Below the pieces are notes generated by a model, which saw only the letters and a list, made by a program, of their open reading frames with translations, was not told the origin of the DNA and searched no databases. Made by a program: the position numbers and the translations under genes. From NCBI RefSeq assembly GCF_004340975.1, contig NZ_SLXA01000009.1, forward strand, positions 33,003-97,002: a DNA stretch of 64,000 nucleotides, written 5' to 3'. This stretch comes from Frisingicoccus caecimuris (GTDB lineage Bacteria > Bacillota > Clostridia > Lachnospirales > Lachnospiraceae). Position 1 is the first letter of the stretch. The number at the start of each line of letters is the position of its first letter. Shown here in pieces: positions 6,446 to 15,696 of this stretch.

Positions 6446-8305
6446 TTACTTAAATTCGTATTTATATTCGCCTGTGGCCGGGTCATAAATCAGACGGCTG
6501 TGGGCGCCTTCCAGAACAACCGGTTCCGGTTCAACCGCTGGTATTTCCGGTTCTGCTGATATTTCCACCTCTGCTTCTGGTGCTTCTGGTTCAACCGTCG
6601 ATATCTCTGATTCTGCCGTCGGAAGCTCTATCGTTTCTGACGTTACCACATTTTCCGGAAATTCCTCACTGGTTGACGCTTCCATGTTTTCCGGAGGCTC
6701 TACATTCTCTGTACCTGCTTCCGAAGATTCCACAGCAGGCTCTTCATCAATCAAAGGCGTTTCTTCAGGAACAACTTCCTCCGCATCAATTGCTGCTGTG
6801 ACGACTGCTGCAGCAGCATGGTCAGTTTCTTCCTTCATTGCCGATAAAGCTTTATCTTCCTCCTTCGAAACCCGGGCATATATTTGACGCATATCTTCAT
6901 CATCGTCATCATCGCCCGGACCTGCCGCTGCCTGTCGGTCAGAAATTATTTTCGCAGTCGCAATTGCCCCTAAAAGAACAACAATCACAGTAATAACGAT
7001 CAGCACCCATCGAATCGGGAATTTTGGACTTTGATCCTTCTGAATCAATGGTGTCTTCAATGATTCACTTTCTTTATCATTATTTTCACCTTTGGTTTCT
7101 TTTTTAATCATACTCTCCCGGCTTTCAGGTTCCAGAGTTTCTCTCGTCTCCCGTGGAACAGTAACACCAGAAGTATTGCTTCCGTCATCACTATAGTATC
7201 CTGCCATCGGAACCGCCGGAACACCATAATAAACATTACCTTCACCATTATTGACCGGCATATGAATGCCGCCACTGTTATCTCTGTCGACAGGATTTTG
7301 AATATTTCCGCTGCCGCCGGAACTTTCTCCGTTATTGTTTGTCGGTCGCTGTGCATAATTCACCTGAAGCGTTGCCTGAGTATAATTACCAGCTTTATCA
7401 CGGACAAGAACCGTATAATCGCCCGCTGCCGTGACCACATGCATCGCATCATTTGTCCAGCTCATACCACCATCCCAGGAATATGGTTGATCTGCCAACC
7501 CTGAGCTGATATCAGAAGCGCTGGCTATCAAAATCACACTTCCGCCTTCACCTTCATACAAAACACCACCATCTGCAATACTGACCCGCACAGTTGGATC
7601 CGATTTATCAATATTATCCACCGTGATATTCTGTCTTGTTTCGTTCCCCAGAGCATCTCTGACAACAAAATCAATCGTCGCATTTTCTTCAAATGTAATA
7701 AAATTATCTTTTGTCCAGTTCTTTCCTCCATCAAAAGAATAGGCCCCTTCCGGATGAAGGCCGCTGCCATGGACCCTGTCAGCATTCGCTGTTTTACCGA
7801 CATTTTCTGTCGTCGTGTTGTTTTGTTTCTCTGGCTGATAATCCTCACATTCAACCGTAACTTTCACTGGACTACTGGTCCATTCCGATGTATCCTTAAC
7901 CACATTAATTATTTCTGGTCCGGTTGTATCGATATTTTCAACATCTATTTGAATATCATCCGATGCAGCCCCACTGTTTTCCGCCGGTTTCCATTTTACC
8001 GTATAAAGCCCATTTTCTGTGACCGTGTAACTTTCAGCCGTCAGTGTATCCGCATTTTTATCATTTTGCCACAAAAATGAAAACTCCGGCAGAACCTTGC
8101 CGTCATCCGGAACTGCCGAAGCCTTCAAAATAACTTCTTTCGTCCATTCTCCCGTATTTTTTTCACAACTGAATACCCCTATCTGCTGCTGTTTTGTATC
8201 TTTGATCGGCTGATTGTATTCCGTCTGTTCCGCTCCATAAACAACTGCAGGAACAGACAAAGCTATTAACAGGCCGGTTGCTGCAATTTTCTTAATCGCT
8301 GTCAT
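6446..8305 (-). CDS. Surface protein with Ig-like repeats, one membrane span and an acidic tail
   Basis: 619 aa, not recognised as a named protein. Signal peptide at 1-25 (ending VVYGA). Residues 30-320 hold about three beta-rich modules of bacterial Ig-like type; two share the motif GxYSFDGGKNWT / PYSWDGGMSWT and end in VRDALGNET / VRDKAGNYT. A Ser/Gly/Asn-rich stretch (320-430) is followed by one transmembrane helix (432-453). The last 165 residues are strongly acidic (DDDDDED, then Pro-Glu-rich repeats) and finish with RLIYDPATGEYKYEFK. The topology predicts an extracellular N-terminal part and a cytoplasmic acidic tail. No LPxTG anchor. It could be an adhesin or sensor. Confidence 0.75.
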   Translation of the reverse strand: MTAIKKIAATGLLIALSVPAVVYGAEQTEYNQPIKDTKQQQIGVFSCEKNTGEWTKEVILKASAVPDDGKVLPEFSFLWQNDKNADTLTAESYTVTENGLYTVKWKPAENSGAASDDIQIDVENIDTTGPEIINVVKDTSEWTSSPVKVTVECEDYQPEKQNNTTTENVGKTANADRVHGSGLHPEGAYSFDGGKNWTKDNFITFEENATIDFVVRDALGNETRQNITVDNIDKSDPTVRVSIADGGVLYEGEGGSVILIASASDISSGLADQPYSWDGGMSWTNDAMHVVTAAGDYTVLVRDKAGNYTQATLQVNYAQRPTNNNGESSGGSGNIQNPVDRDNSGGIHMPVNNGEGNVYYGVPAVPMAGYYSDDGSNTSGVTVPRETRETLEPESRESMIKKETKGENNDKESESLKTPLIQKDQSPKFPIRWVLIVITVIVVLLGAIATAKIISDRQAAAGPGDDDDDEDMRQIYARVSKEEDKALSAMKEETDHAAAAVVTAAIDAEEVVPEETPLIDEEPAVESSEAGTENVEPPENMEASTSEEFPENVVTSETIELPTAESEISTVEPEAPEAEVEISAEPEIPAVEPEPVVLEGAHSRLIYDPATGEYKYEFK

Positions 8306-8464
8306 TCTTCCAACGTGCCTCCTGAATGTTTGTATTTCTTCACATTAATATATAATACCACCAGGAGTGGGGGGTAGGTCAAGAGAAAATGTCGAGTTTT
8401 GTAATATTTATTTAATTTTTATGAAATATAGTTAATTTCTATATACATTTTTTTAACATATTGT

Positions 8465-9421
8465 TTAAAATTCGTTTTTAAGGCTTCGTGTAAACAGGGC
8501 ATCTAACGCTTCTGACGGTTCCCGGTTTTCATACAAAACTTCATAGACAGTATGACAAATCGGAAGCTCCACGCCATATTCCTTTTCCAGCCGCATCAAA
8601 GCCTTTACCGTAAAATAACCTTCCGCCAGATCATCGCTCTGCTTTCCCTGTACAAATAATTCGCCAAAACGCCGATTATGACTGAATTCAGAAAAAACCG
8701 TAGCCTCATAATCACCTAAATGACACAAGCCATAGGCCGATAACTCATTGCCGCCCATTGCTTTGATCAGCCGGGCAACCTCTCTGGTCCCCCGGGACAT
8801 CAGAGCTCCCTTTAATGTGGACAAATGAAAGCCATCCAACATTCCCGCAGCGATGCCAATGACATTTTTCGCAGCAGCTCCGATTTCATTTCCAATCAGA
8901 TCCTGGCCATAATAAAAGCGAATCAATGTGCTGGAAAATTCTTTTACAAGCAGAGATTTTGTCTCTTCATCCGAGCTGTCAATCACCATACAGTTTGGTA
9001 TGCCCTTTGTAAATTCCTGAACATGCCCCGGCCCTAACCAGACAGCCACCGAATTCGAGCTATCCAGATTTTCCCCGGCAATCTGGGATAAACGGCGTCC
9101 GGTCTCAATTTCAATTCCTTTCATACAAAGGACAACCTTCTTATCCGCCAGATTCAGAATTTTCAATTCGTCCATCAGCTTTTGAAGTCCCTGAGAATTA
9201 ATGGATATAATAATAACCTCAGAATCCGCCGCAGCGGATAAATCCGTTGTCAGTCCCACGGATTCCGGCAAAGTCAGCAGGTTATTCTTCCGTTCCTTTA
9301 AAAATCGCTGCATATGGACAGAGCTTTCCCTTCCATATAGAAATACCTGATGTCCGATAGAATCCAGATACCAGGTAATAAACGAACCCCAACGTCCGCA
9401 GCCAATCACTGTAATCTTCAT
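8465..9421 (-). CDS. gpsA: NAD(P)H-dependent glycerol-3-phosphate dehydrogenase
   Basis: 318 aa. Makes sn-glycerol 3-phosphate from dihydroxyacetone phosphate for phospholipid synthesis. N-terminal Rossmann motif VIGCGRWGS (GxGxxG variant), a substrate region LGPGHVQEF, the catalytic-lysine segment GNEIGAAAKNVIGIAAGM, and C-terminal GTREVARLIKAMGG / GLCHLGDYEAT. GGAGG upstream points to ATG 9421 rather than the ATG at 9442. The GPGH and LGDYEAT motifs deviate from the textbook GPSFA and GLGDLVLT, so it is a divergent GpsA and another substrate is not excluded. The 8306-8464 stretch downstream is AT-rich with no clear hairpin. Confidence 0.85.
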   Translation of the reverse strand: MKITVIGCGRWGSFITWYLDSIGHQVFLYGRESSVHMQRFLKERKNNLLTLPESVGLTTDLSAAADSEVIIISINSQGLQKLMDELKILNLADKKVVLCMKGIEIETGRRLSQIAGENLDSSNSVAVWLGPGHVQEFTKGIPNCMVIDSSDEETKSLLVKEFSSTLIRFYYGQDLIGNEIGAAAKNVIGIAAGMLDGFHLSTLKGALMSRGTREVARLIKAMGGNELSAYGLCHLGDYEATVFSEFSHNRRFGELFVQGKQSDDLAEGYFTVKALMRLEKEYGVELPICHTVYEVLYENREPSEALDALFTRSLKNEF

Positions 9422-9461
9422 CTCTTCGTCTCCTCCATACAATGATGTGTTATAAAGAATT

Positions 9462-9486
9462 AAGCGCGGTGCGATGCACCACGCTT
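9462..9486 (-). terminator. Terminator hairpin between aminotransferase and gpsA
   Basis: On the minus strand AAGCGTGGTGC, loop ATC, GCACCGCGCTT: an 11-bp stem with one G-U pair. The T-tract that follows is weak. Confidence 0.55.
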
Positions 9487-9492
9487 TTCATT

Positions 9493-10779
9493 TTACATGT
9501 TTTCCAATAATTTGTCTATACTTACCAACTTCACACAGAGAATAAATAAGTCTGCCGCCAAACCCAGTTCATCCATTGAAGGGTATGTCGGTGCAATACG
9601 AATATTACTGTCTTTCGGATCTTTGCCATACGGGAAAGTGGCTCCCGCACCTGTCATGATAACACCGGCCTCCTTTGCCTTGGCAACAATGGCTTTGGCA
9701 CACCCCTCCAGGGAATCAAAACTTATAAAATAGCCGCCAATAGGACGGAGCCATTCACCAATGCCAAGTCCTCCGAGTTCCTTATCCAGTTTATCCAAAA
9801 CCAACTCAAATTTCGGACGGATGATTGCCGCATGTTTCATCATATGTTCTCGCATTCCATCGATATTCTTAAAGAAACGCACATGTCGAAGCTGATTCAG
9901 CTTATCATGGCCAATCGTCTGTATCGACAACTGCTTTTTAATATCTTCCAGATTCGCCTGAGATGCTCCGAGGGCCGCCACACCAGAGCCCGGAAAGCTG
10001 ACTTTAGAGGTAGAAACAAATTTATAAGCCAAATCCGGATTTCCGGCCTTACGGCATTCATCCAGAATTTCAAGAATCGTATCCTGTTTATCTGGATACA
10101 AATGATGAATACAGTAGGCATTATCCCAATATAACCGAAAATCTTTCGCTGCTGGTTTCAAACGGGCAAAACGACGAATCGTCTCATCCGAATAACTGAT
10201 TCCCTGCGGATTGGAGTATTTCGGTACACACCAGATACCCTTGATAGCCTCATCTTCCGAAACAAGTTTCTCTACGATATCCATGTCCGGTCCTTCCGGT
10301 GTCATCGGAACATTGATCATTTCAATTCCAAAATACTCGGTAATTGCAAAATGTCTGTCATATCCCGGTACAGGACAAAGGAATTTCACCTTGTCAAGCT
10401 TACACCATGGTGTATTTCCCATGACACCGTGAGTCATTGAACGAGCTACTGTATCATACATAACATTCAAACTGGAATTTCCATAAACAATGATATCTTC
10501 CGCACGGCACTCCATCATAGATGCCATCAATTCCTTCGCCTCCGGCAAACCATCCAGATTTCCGTAATTTCGACAATCTAAACCATCCGCTGCGGTTAAA
10601 TCTGCTCTGCTGTGAAAAACATCCATCATTCCCATGGATAAATCCATCTGTTCTGAAGATGGCTTACCTCTGGACATATCCAATTTCAATCCCCGGGCTT
10701 TAAAGTCATCATAAGCCTTTTCTAAATCGGATTTCAATGCTAAAAGTTCTTCCTTACTCATCTGACTGTAAGCTTTCAT
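9493..10779 (-). CDS. PLP-dependent aminotransferase, aspartate aminotransferase-like (PF12897 type)
   Basis: 428 aa, fold type I PLP enzyme. The N-terminal LKLDMSRGKPSSEQMDLS, the middle IKGIWCVPKYSNPQG and the Schiff-base lysine in STSKVSFPGSGVAA are typical of the clostridial aspartate aminotransferase family with MocR-like resemblance. Arg in NIRIAPTYPS should bind the substrate alpha-carboxylate. Probably interconverts aspartate and oxaloacetate with glutamate/2-oxoglutarate, but specificity is not certain. Followed by a hairpin. Confidence 0.88.
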   Translation of the reverse strand: MKAYSQMSKEELLALKSDLEKAYDDFKARGLKLDMSRGKPSSEQMDLSMGMMDVFHSRADLTAADGLDCRNYGNLDGLPEAKELMASMMECRAEDIIVYGNSSLNVMYDTVARSMTHGVMGNTPWCKLDKVKFLCPVPGYDRHFAITEYFGIEMINVPMTPEGPDMDIVEKLVSEDEAIKGIWCVPKYSNPQGISYSDETIRRFARLKPAAKDFRLYWDNAYCIHHLYPDKQDTILEILDECRKAGNPDLAYKFVSTSKVSFPGSGVAALGASQANLEDIKKQLSIQTIGHDKLNQLRHVRFFKNIDGMREHMMKHAAIIRPKFELVLDKLDKELGGLGIGEWLRPIGGYFISFDSLEGCAKAIVAKAKEAGVIMTGAGATFPYGKDPKDSNIRIAPTYPSMDELGLAADLFILCVKLVSIDKLLENM

Positions 10780-10829
10780 GTGTCATTATCCTCCCTGTCA
10801 CTTTATCAATGTTAAATTATACACCAAAG

Positions 10830-12005
10830 TTAATTCATTGACAATACCTGCTTGAAACGAATCAAGGCATCTTTTAAAACACTTCTCGGACAGGCAATAT
10901 TAATTCTCTGGAAATTCTCTCCTTCCTTTCCAAACATACTGCCGCCGTCCAGCCATAATTTAGCTTCATTCAATATTTTGTCATTCAATTCAACATCCGA
11001 ATATCCAAGAGAACTGCAATCCAGCCAGATTAAGTATGTCCCCTCGGGTTCTATCAAATGGACCCCAGGCAACTCTTCCCGGACAAAAACTCGCACGAAA
11101 TCAAGACTTTCCGTCAAATAAGCCTTTAAAGCATCCAGCCATGGACGGCCATATCGGTACGCTGCCTGAGCGGCATAGATTCCCATCATATTCGGACTCA
11201 TATATCCTGTCCGGTTCAGAGCACTTATAAACCTTTTCCGCAGTTCCGGATTGACAATAAATATATTTGAAATCTGAAGTCCGGCCAGATTGAATGTTTT
11301 ACTCGGCGCCGTACATATGACCGAATGTTCAGCAAATTTTTTCCCCAAAGAAGCATATACTGTATGTTCGTGTCCGCTATATGTGAAATCACAGTGAATT
11401 TCGTCCGAAACCACAATAACACCATAAGTCTGGCATATTTCACCCATATGCATAAGTTCTTCCCGAGTCCACACTCTTCCCACTGGATTATGCGGACTGC
11501 ACATAAGGAACAGCTTTACATTATTTTCTCGAATCTTATTTTCAAAATCATCAAAATCAATACTATATTTTCCATTATTATAGCAAAGAGAATTTCTTAT
11601 AACTTTCCGGCCATTTCGCTCAATAGATCGGGCAAATGGATAATATACTGGCGTTTGAATCAATACGGCGTCTCCCGGTTCTGTTAATCCACGAATTGTC
11701 GTGGAAATACCGAATACAACCCCAGGGACCCGTACCATCCATTTTTCTTCCGGCCGCCATCCAAAACCTTCCTCAAACCAGTCCGCCACAGCCTCATAAT
11801 AATCTTTCTTTGTATCTGTATATCCATAGACACCATGCTCCGCCGCCCGAACTAATGCCTCACGAACCTCCTTCGGAGACTGAAAATCCATGTCCGCTAC
11901 CCAGAGAGACATGACATCCTCCGGTTTATGAAATTCTTTCATAAAATCATATTTCAGACAATTGGTATTTTTCCGATCAACTACTTTGTCAAAATCATAA
12001 TTCAT
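10830..12005 (-). CDS. MalY/PatB family PLP aminotransferase or cystathionine beta-lyase
   Basis: 391 aa, fold type I PLP enzyme. The N-terminus DRKNTNCLKYD...SLWVADMDFQSP is characteristic of the MalY/PatB family, which includes C-S beta-lyases. CSPHNPVGRVWTREEL holds the PLP-ring asparagine, SDEIHCDFTY the aspartate, and APSKTFNLAGLQ the Schiff-base lysine. GGGAGG before ATG 12005 sets the start over an upstream in-frame ATG. It lies just downstream of the rnf operon terminator; no separate promoter is obvious, so some transcription may be read-through from rnf. Confidence 0.9.
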   Translation of the reverse strand: MNYDFDKVVDRKNTNCLKYDFMKEFHKPEDVMSLWVADMDFQSPKEVREALVRAAEHGVYGYTDTKKDYYEAVADWFEEGFGWRPEEKWMVRVPGVVFGISTTIRGLTEPGDAVLIQTPVYYPFARSIERNGRKVIRNSLCYNNGKYSIDFDDFENKIRENNVKLFLMCSPHNPVGRVWTREELMHMGEICQTYGVIVVSDEIHCDFTYSGHEHTVYASLGKKFAEHSVICTAPSKTFNLAGLQISNIFIVNPELRKRFISALNRTGYMSPNMMGIYAAQAAYRYGRPWLDALKAYLTESLDFVRVFVREELPGVHLIEPEGTYLIWLDCSSLGYSDVELNDKILNEAKLWLDGGSMFGKEGENFQRINIACPRSVLKDALIRFKQVLSMN

Positions 12006-12033
12006 CCTATCGTCCTCCCAAAACTTCAGAAGC

Positions 12034-12074
12034 AAAAAAGGGGATATCCCCATCTTACGATTTTGGATATCCCC
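12034..12074 (-). terminator. Intrinsic terminator of the rnf operon
   Basis: On the minus strand GGGGATATCC and GGATATCCCC pair perfectly (10 bp) with T6 immediately after, 18 bases beyond the rnfB stop. Confidence 0.88.
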
Positions 12075-12091
12075 TGCTGCTCAGTTTTTAA

Positions 12092-12859
12092 TTACTGAAT
12101 CGCATGTACCGGACAAACTTCTTTACAATGACCACAGTTTGTACACTTATCATAGTCAATTGTAGCATTAAAGTTTGTTACGGTGATAGCGCCGGCTTCA
12201 CATTCTTTCTGGCACTTCATACAACCGATACAACCAACTTTACAAGTTTTTCTTGTTTCAGCACCTTTGTCTTTATTGACACAACGTACGTGCTGTGTAA
12301 ATTTCAAAGGTTCGATAATAATAATGTGTTTTGGACAAGCTTTTGCACAAAGTCCACAACCTACACAGAGGTCTGTGTTTACAGTAGCAAGACCATTGCA
12401 GACTGTAATCGCATTTTCCGGGCAGACAGCGGCACAGTCGCCATGTCCGAGACAACCATACTGACATGCACTGTCTCCGCTCCACATCTGGCTGACAGCC
12501 TGACATGTATCAATACCCTTGTAATCCAGTTTCTGGCTAACAGAATCGCATGTACCAGCACACTGGATAATTGCAACTTTTTTCTCCATAGAACCGGCAG
12601 AAACACCTAAGATTTCTGCACATTCTGCTGCAACATCCGGGCCGCCCGGAGAACAGAGACCAACTTCAGCAGTACCGGCTGCCAGAGCTGCTGCATAACC
12701 GGAACAACCAGCAAAACCGCAGGCACCACAGTTAGCACCTGGTAATACGCCTACAAGAGCTTCTTCTTTTTCATTTACCGGTACGGCAAATACGATAGAA
12801 GCTACGGAAAGAATCAGACCTGCAATAAGGCCGATTACTACAACAACAATTATTCCCAT
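12092..12859 (-). CDS. rnfB: Rnf complex subunit B, iron-sulfur protein
   Basis: 255 aa. Electron-entry subunit of the ferredoxin:NAD oxidoreductase. One N-terminal membrane helix (1-26), then the Fe-S domain [10 protein letters not shown] (with a later Cys in GLCSPGG) that carries a [4Fe-4S] cluster, a Cys-rich middle ([24 protein letters not shown]), and further ferredoxin motifs [23 protein letters not shown] and [12 protein letters not shown]. Last gene of apbE-rnfCDGEAB, with AAGGAGG before the ATG. The number of cluster motifs fits clostridial RnfB. Confidence 0.96.
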   Translation of the reverse strand: MGIIVVVVIGLIAGLILSVASIVFAVPVNEKEEALVGVLPGANCGACGFAGCSGYAAALAAGTAEVGLCSPGGPDVAAECAEILGVSAGSMEKKVAIIQCAGTCDSVSQKLDYKGIDTCQAVSQMWSGDSACQYGCLGHGDCAAVCPENAITVCNGLATVNTDLCVGCGLCAKACPKHIIIIEPLKFTQHVRCVNKDKGAETRKTCKVGCIGCMKCQKECEAGAITVTNFNATIDYDKCTNCGHCKEVCPVHAIQ

Positions 12860-12872
12860 GAGTAAATCCTCC

Positions 12873-13469
12873 TTAATTGAACAAGCCGTCTACTAATCCC
12901 TGGAATCCAAGGAAAGAACAAGCAACAATAGATGCAGCTACTAATACAATTGGAAGTCCCTGAAGGAATTTCGGAACATCACTGGTTTCCATACGGCCAC
13001 GAACGCCTGCAAAAATAGCCATAGCGAGCATGAAACCAAAACCGGCACCAACAGTATTTACAATAGATTCAACGAAGTTATAACCTTCATCAATATTTAA
13101 CACAGTAACACCAAGTACAGCACAGTTTGTTGTGATCAGCGGAAGGTAGATACCGAGGGCTGAATAAAGAGATGGAACATATTTCTTTAAGAAAATTTCT
13201 ACAAACTGTACCAATGCAGCGATGATCAAAATAAATACGATTGTCTGCAGATATCCTAAACCATTAGGGTCAAGAATAAATGTCTGAATCGGCCATGTAA
13301 CTAATGTAGCCAGAGTCATAACGAAAATAACGGCCACACTCATACCAACGGCTGTATCCAGTTTTTTGGATACACCAAGGAATGGACAAATACCTAAGAA
13401 TTTGGACAATACGAAGTTATTCGTAAGAATAGCTGCCAAAAAGATTGAAACTAAACCTGTAACTGACAT
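12873..13469 (-). CDS. rnfA: Rnf complex subunit A, integral membrane protein
   Basis: 198 aa with about six transmembrane helices. Family marks are [20 protein letters not shown] and [14 protein letters not shown]; the conserved cysteines in GICPF and TNCAV bind the intramembrane iron-sulfur cluster shared with RnfE. It overlaps the rnfE stop by one base and is followed after 13 bases by rnfB, consistent with one transcript and stoichiometric assembly. Confidence 0.96.
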   Translation of the reverse strand: MSVTGLVSIFLAAILTNNFVLSKFLGICPFLGVSKKLDTAVGMSVAVIFVMTLATLVTWPIQTFILDPNGLGYLQTIVFILIIAALVQFVEIFLKKYVPSLYSALGIYLPLITTNCAVLGVTVLNIDEGYNFVESIVNTVGAGFGFMLAMAIFAGVRGRMETSDVPKFLQGLPIVLVAASIVACSFLGFQGLVDGLFN

Positions 13470-14155
13470 TATTCACATCCTCCTTTCTCAGCCTGTCCGC
13501 AGCTTGCTGCTGCCGGACAACCAGCACAACCAAGTTTTGCCGGCTCTTTGCCCTTCTTCTCTGCAATCTTGTTTGCACAAGCCATTAACATGCCGAATAC
13601 AAAGAAACCGCCTGGAGCAAGGATTAAGATCAACATTGGATCGACAGCCTTTGGAATGATCTGCATACCGAACCATGTTCCGGCGCCGATGATCTCACGG
13701 ATACTGCCCATGATCGTCAGGGCGATGGTGAAACCAAGCCCCATGCCAATACCATCGAGGATGGATGGAAGCACTGGGTTCTTACCTGCAAAACTTTCTG
13801 CTCTACCAAGGATGATACAGTTAACTACGATCAGAGGAAGGAAAATACCTAAGGCGCTGTCCAAAGCCGGCACAAACGCTTTTACAAGCATCTGCAGAAT
13901 GGATACGAATGCAGCGATGATCGTAATGTAAACCGGAATATGAATCTTATCCGGAATAATGTTTCTTAATAAAGAAATAAGAGCATTGGAGCAGATCAAT
14001 ACAGCCGTTGCCGCAAGCCCCATACCTACGCCGTTAAACGCCATTGTTGTAACGGCCAATGTCGGACAGGTACCGATTACCAGACGTAATACAGGGTTTT
14101 CTTTAACAAAGCCGGCTGTAAAAACCTCCCATAAACTTTTCTGTTTTTTAGCCAT
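13469..14155 (-). CDS. rnfE: Rnf complex subunit E with C-terminal cysteine tail
   Basis: 228 aa integral membrane subunit paired with RnfA. GTCPTLAVT and VVNCIILGRAESFA carry the conserved cysteines for the intramembrane cluster. After the last helix, a basic segment leads to a tail LGCAGCPAAASCGQAEKGGC at about 208-227 with four cysteines (CxxC...C...C). Such a tail is not part of the minimal RnfE fold and could bind metal or another cluster. Overlaps rnfG and rnfA by one base on either side. Confidence 0.95.
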   Translation of the reverse strand: MAKKQKSLWEVFTAGFVKENPVLRLVIGTCPTLAVTTMAFNGVGMGLAATAVLICSNALISLLRNIIPDKIHIPVYITIIAAFVSILQMLVKAFVPALDSALGIFLPLIVVNCIILGRAESFAGKNPVLPSILDGIGMGLGFTIALTIMGSIREIIGAGTWFGMQIIPKAVDPMLILILAPGGFFVFGMLMACANKIAEKKGKEPAKLGCAGCPAAASCGQAEKGGCE

Positions 14156-14727
14156 TAGTTTGCACCTCCTGTAATCTGCTGATAAGCTTCGATTGCATAA
14201 TTTACAGAGTTTGTAACAGCTCTGGAAGTAATTGTTGCACCGGAAATCGCATCAATCTGATTTTCAGCAGTTTTACCGGTTTTTGTTACTTCAAAAGTAT
14301 TTCCATCCGGAATAGCCATTACATACTGAGCTGTAAAGGATGGGTCGGACTGGGCTTTCATACCAAGACCAGGAGTTTCATTACAGTCTACAACTTTAAC
14401 ACCTGTAATCTCACCGTCTGCTGAAATACCTGTCATAACACCGACAGCACCGCCGTAGCCTTTATAAGATGTATTGAAAACATAACCTGCTCCGTTAGCA
14501 GCAGCATAATATTCTACATCTCCTGTGGAAATAGAAACTGTTTCTGTAGAGAAGCTGTCTGCTTCAGGAAGTACTTCCATTTTAGCTTCATCAGCCGTCT
14601 GCTGATTTAAAACTGCAATTTTTTCTGCTGTCAGGCTGTTTGTACCTACAACAGCTGCTGTAAACACAAGACAAACACCCACTAAAACAGCGGTAGGCCC
14701 AATAATATCTTTCGGATTCATGTTCAT
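14155..14727 (-). CDS. rnfG: Rnf complex subunit G, covalent flavoprotein
   Basis: 190 aa. One N-terminal helix (about 8-30) anchors an FMN-binding domain facing outside. The flavinylation motif ISGATITSRA is present; Thr165 of SGAT is the expected phosphoester attachment site for FMN, put there by ApbE. TPGLGMKA is the other family motif. Overlaps both neighbours by one base. Confidence 0.96.
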   Translation of the reverse strand: MNMNPKDIIGPTAVLVGVCLVFTAAVVGTNSLTAEKIAVLNQQTADEAKMEVLPEADSFSTETVSISTGDVEYYAAANGAGYVFNTSYKGYGGAVGVMTGISADGEITGVKVVDCNETPGLGMKAQSDPSFTAQYVMAIPDGNTFEVTKTGKTAENQIDAISGATITSRAVTNSVNYAIEAYQQITGGAN

Positions 14728-15677
14728 TATTTGGAGGCCTCCTTTCCAACACCAAATGTCTTCGGAGTTGTAAGATTTTCAATATGTGGTGTCAGAATGT
14801 TCATCAGCAGGATGGAGAAGGAAACACCTTCCGGAAGGGAACCAAACTGGCGAATCATAACTGTGATAATACCACATCCGATAGCATAAATAACTTTACC
14901 TTTATTTGTAATAGGACTTGTAACATAGTCTGTTGCCATGAAGATCGCACCGAGGAAAAGACCGCCGGAGAGAATCTGCATAACCGGATCCTGTCCTAAA
15001 ACTGCAGAGAATACAAATACTGTTGCAATATAGCAAACCGGAATTATCGGGCTGATAACTTTTTTAGCAACCAGATAAATACCACCGATCAACAGAGCAA
15101 GAATACATGTTTCACCAAGACAGCCTGCTCTATCTCCAAGGAACATCTGCATGTATGTAGGAAGTTCTGCTGTATTACCTGCAGAGATCAATGCCAATGG
15201 TGTTGCTGTAGCTGTTGCATCTACAGCGCCTCTCCATGCAAATGGAGCAATCCAGGTTGTCATACGCAATGCAAAAGATGTCATTAAGATAATACGTGCT
15301 GTAATCGCCGGGTTTGCAAAGTTGTGACCAAGACCGCCAAACATCTGTTTAACCATAACGATAGCTACGACACCACCGATAGCTGCAATCCAGAATGGAA
15401 GTGTCGCCGGGTAGTTGAATGCCAAAAGCATACCTGTAACAACTGCACTGAGGTCGCCAATTGTCTGCTCGCGTTTCATAACCTTACGAGAAATATACTC
15501 AGAAATAACACAGGCAGCCACAGTTACACATACAAGTGCTAATGCGCGTGGTCCGAAATAGAAAACTGATGCAATTAAAGCAGGAATCATTGCGATAATA
15601 ACATCAAGCATGATATTTTTAGTCTTCACCGTGCTGGAAATGTGCGGCGATGAAGAAACGATTAATTTACCATCCAT
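14727..15677 (-). CDS. rnfD: Rnf complex subunit D, membrane flavoprotein
   Basis: 316 aa, about eight to ten membrane helices. GGLGHNFANPAITARIIL is the family signature. The sequence DATATATPLALISAG (153-167) holds the threonine that carries covalent FMN in RnfD/NqrB proteins. FMATDYVTSPIT near the C-terminus is also conserved. Forms the ion-translocating membrane core with A, E and G. Whether Na+ or H+ is moved cannot be decided by eye. Confidence 0.96.
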   Translation of the reverse strand: MDGKLIVSSSPHISSTVKTKNIMLDVIIAMIPALIASVFYFGPRALALVCVTVAACVISEYISRKVMKREQTIGDLSAVVTGMLLAFNYPATLPFWIAAIGGVVAIVMVKQMFGGLGHNFANPAITARIILMTSFALRMTTWIAPFAWRGAVDATATATPLALISAGNTAELPTYMQMFLGDRAGCLGETCILALLIGGIYLVAKKVISPIIPVCYIATVFVFSAVLGQDPVMQILSGGLFLGAIFMATDYVTSPITNKGKVIYAIGCGIITVMIRQFGSLPEGVSFSILLMNILTPHIENLTTPKTFGVGKEASK

Positions 15678-15696
15678 TGTTTATTACACCTACTTT

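Noticed and set aside
12104..12610. 168-aa plus-strand frame opposite rnfB
   Set aside because: It is the antisense shadow of a cysteine-rich coding gene and lacks a ribosome site.
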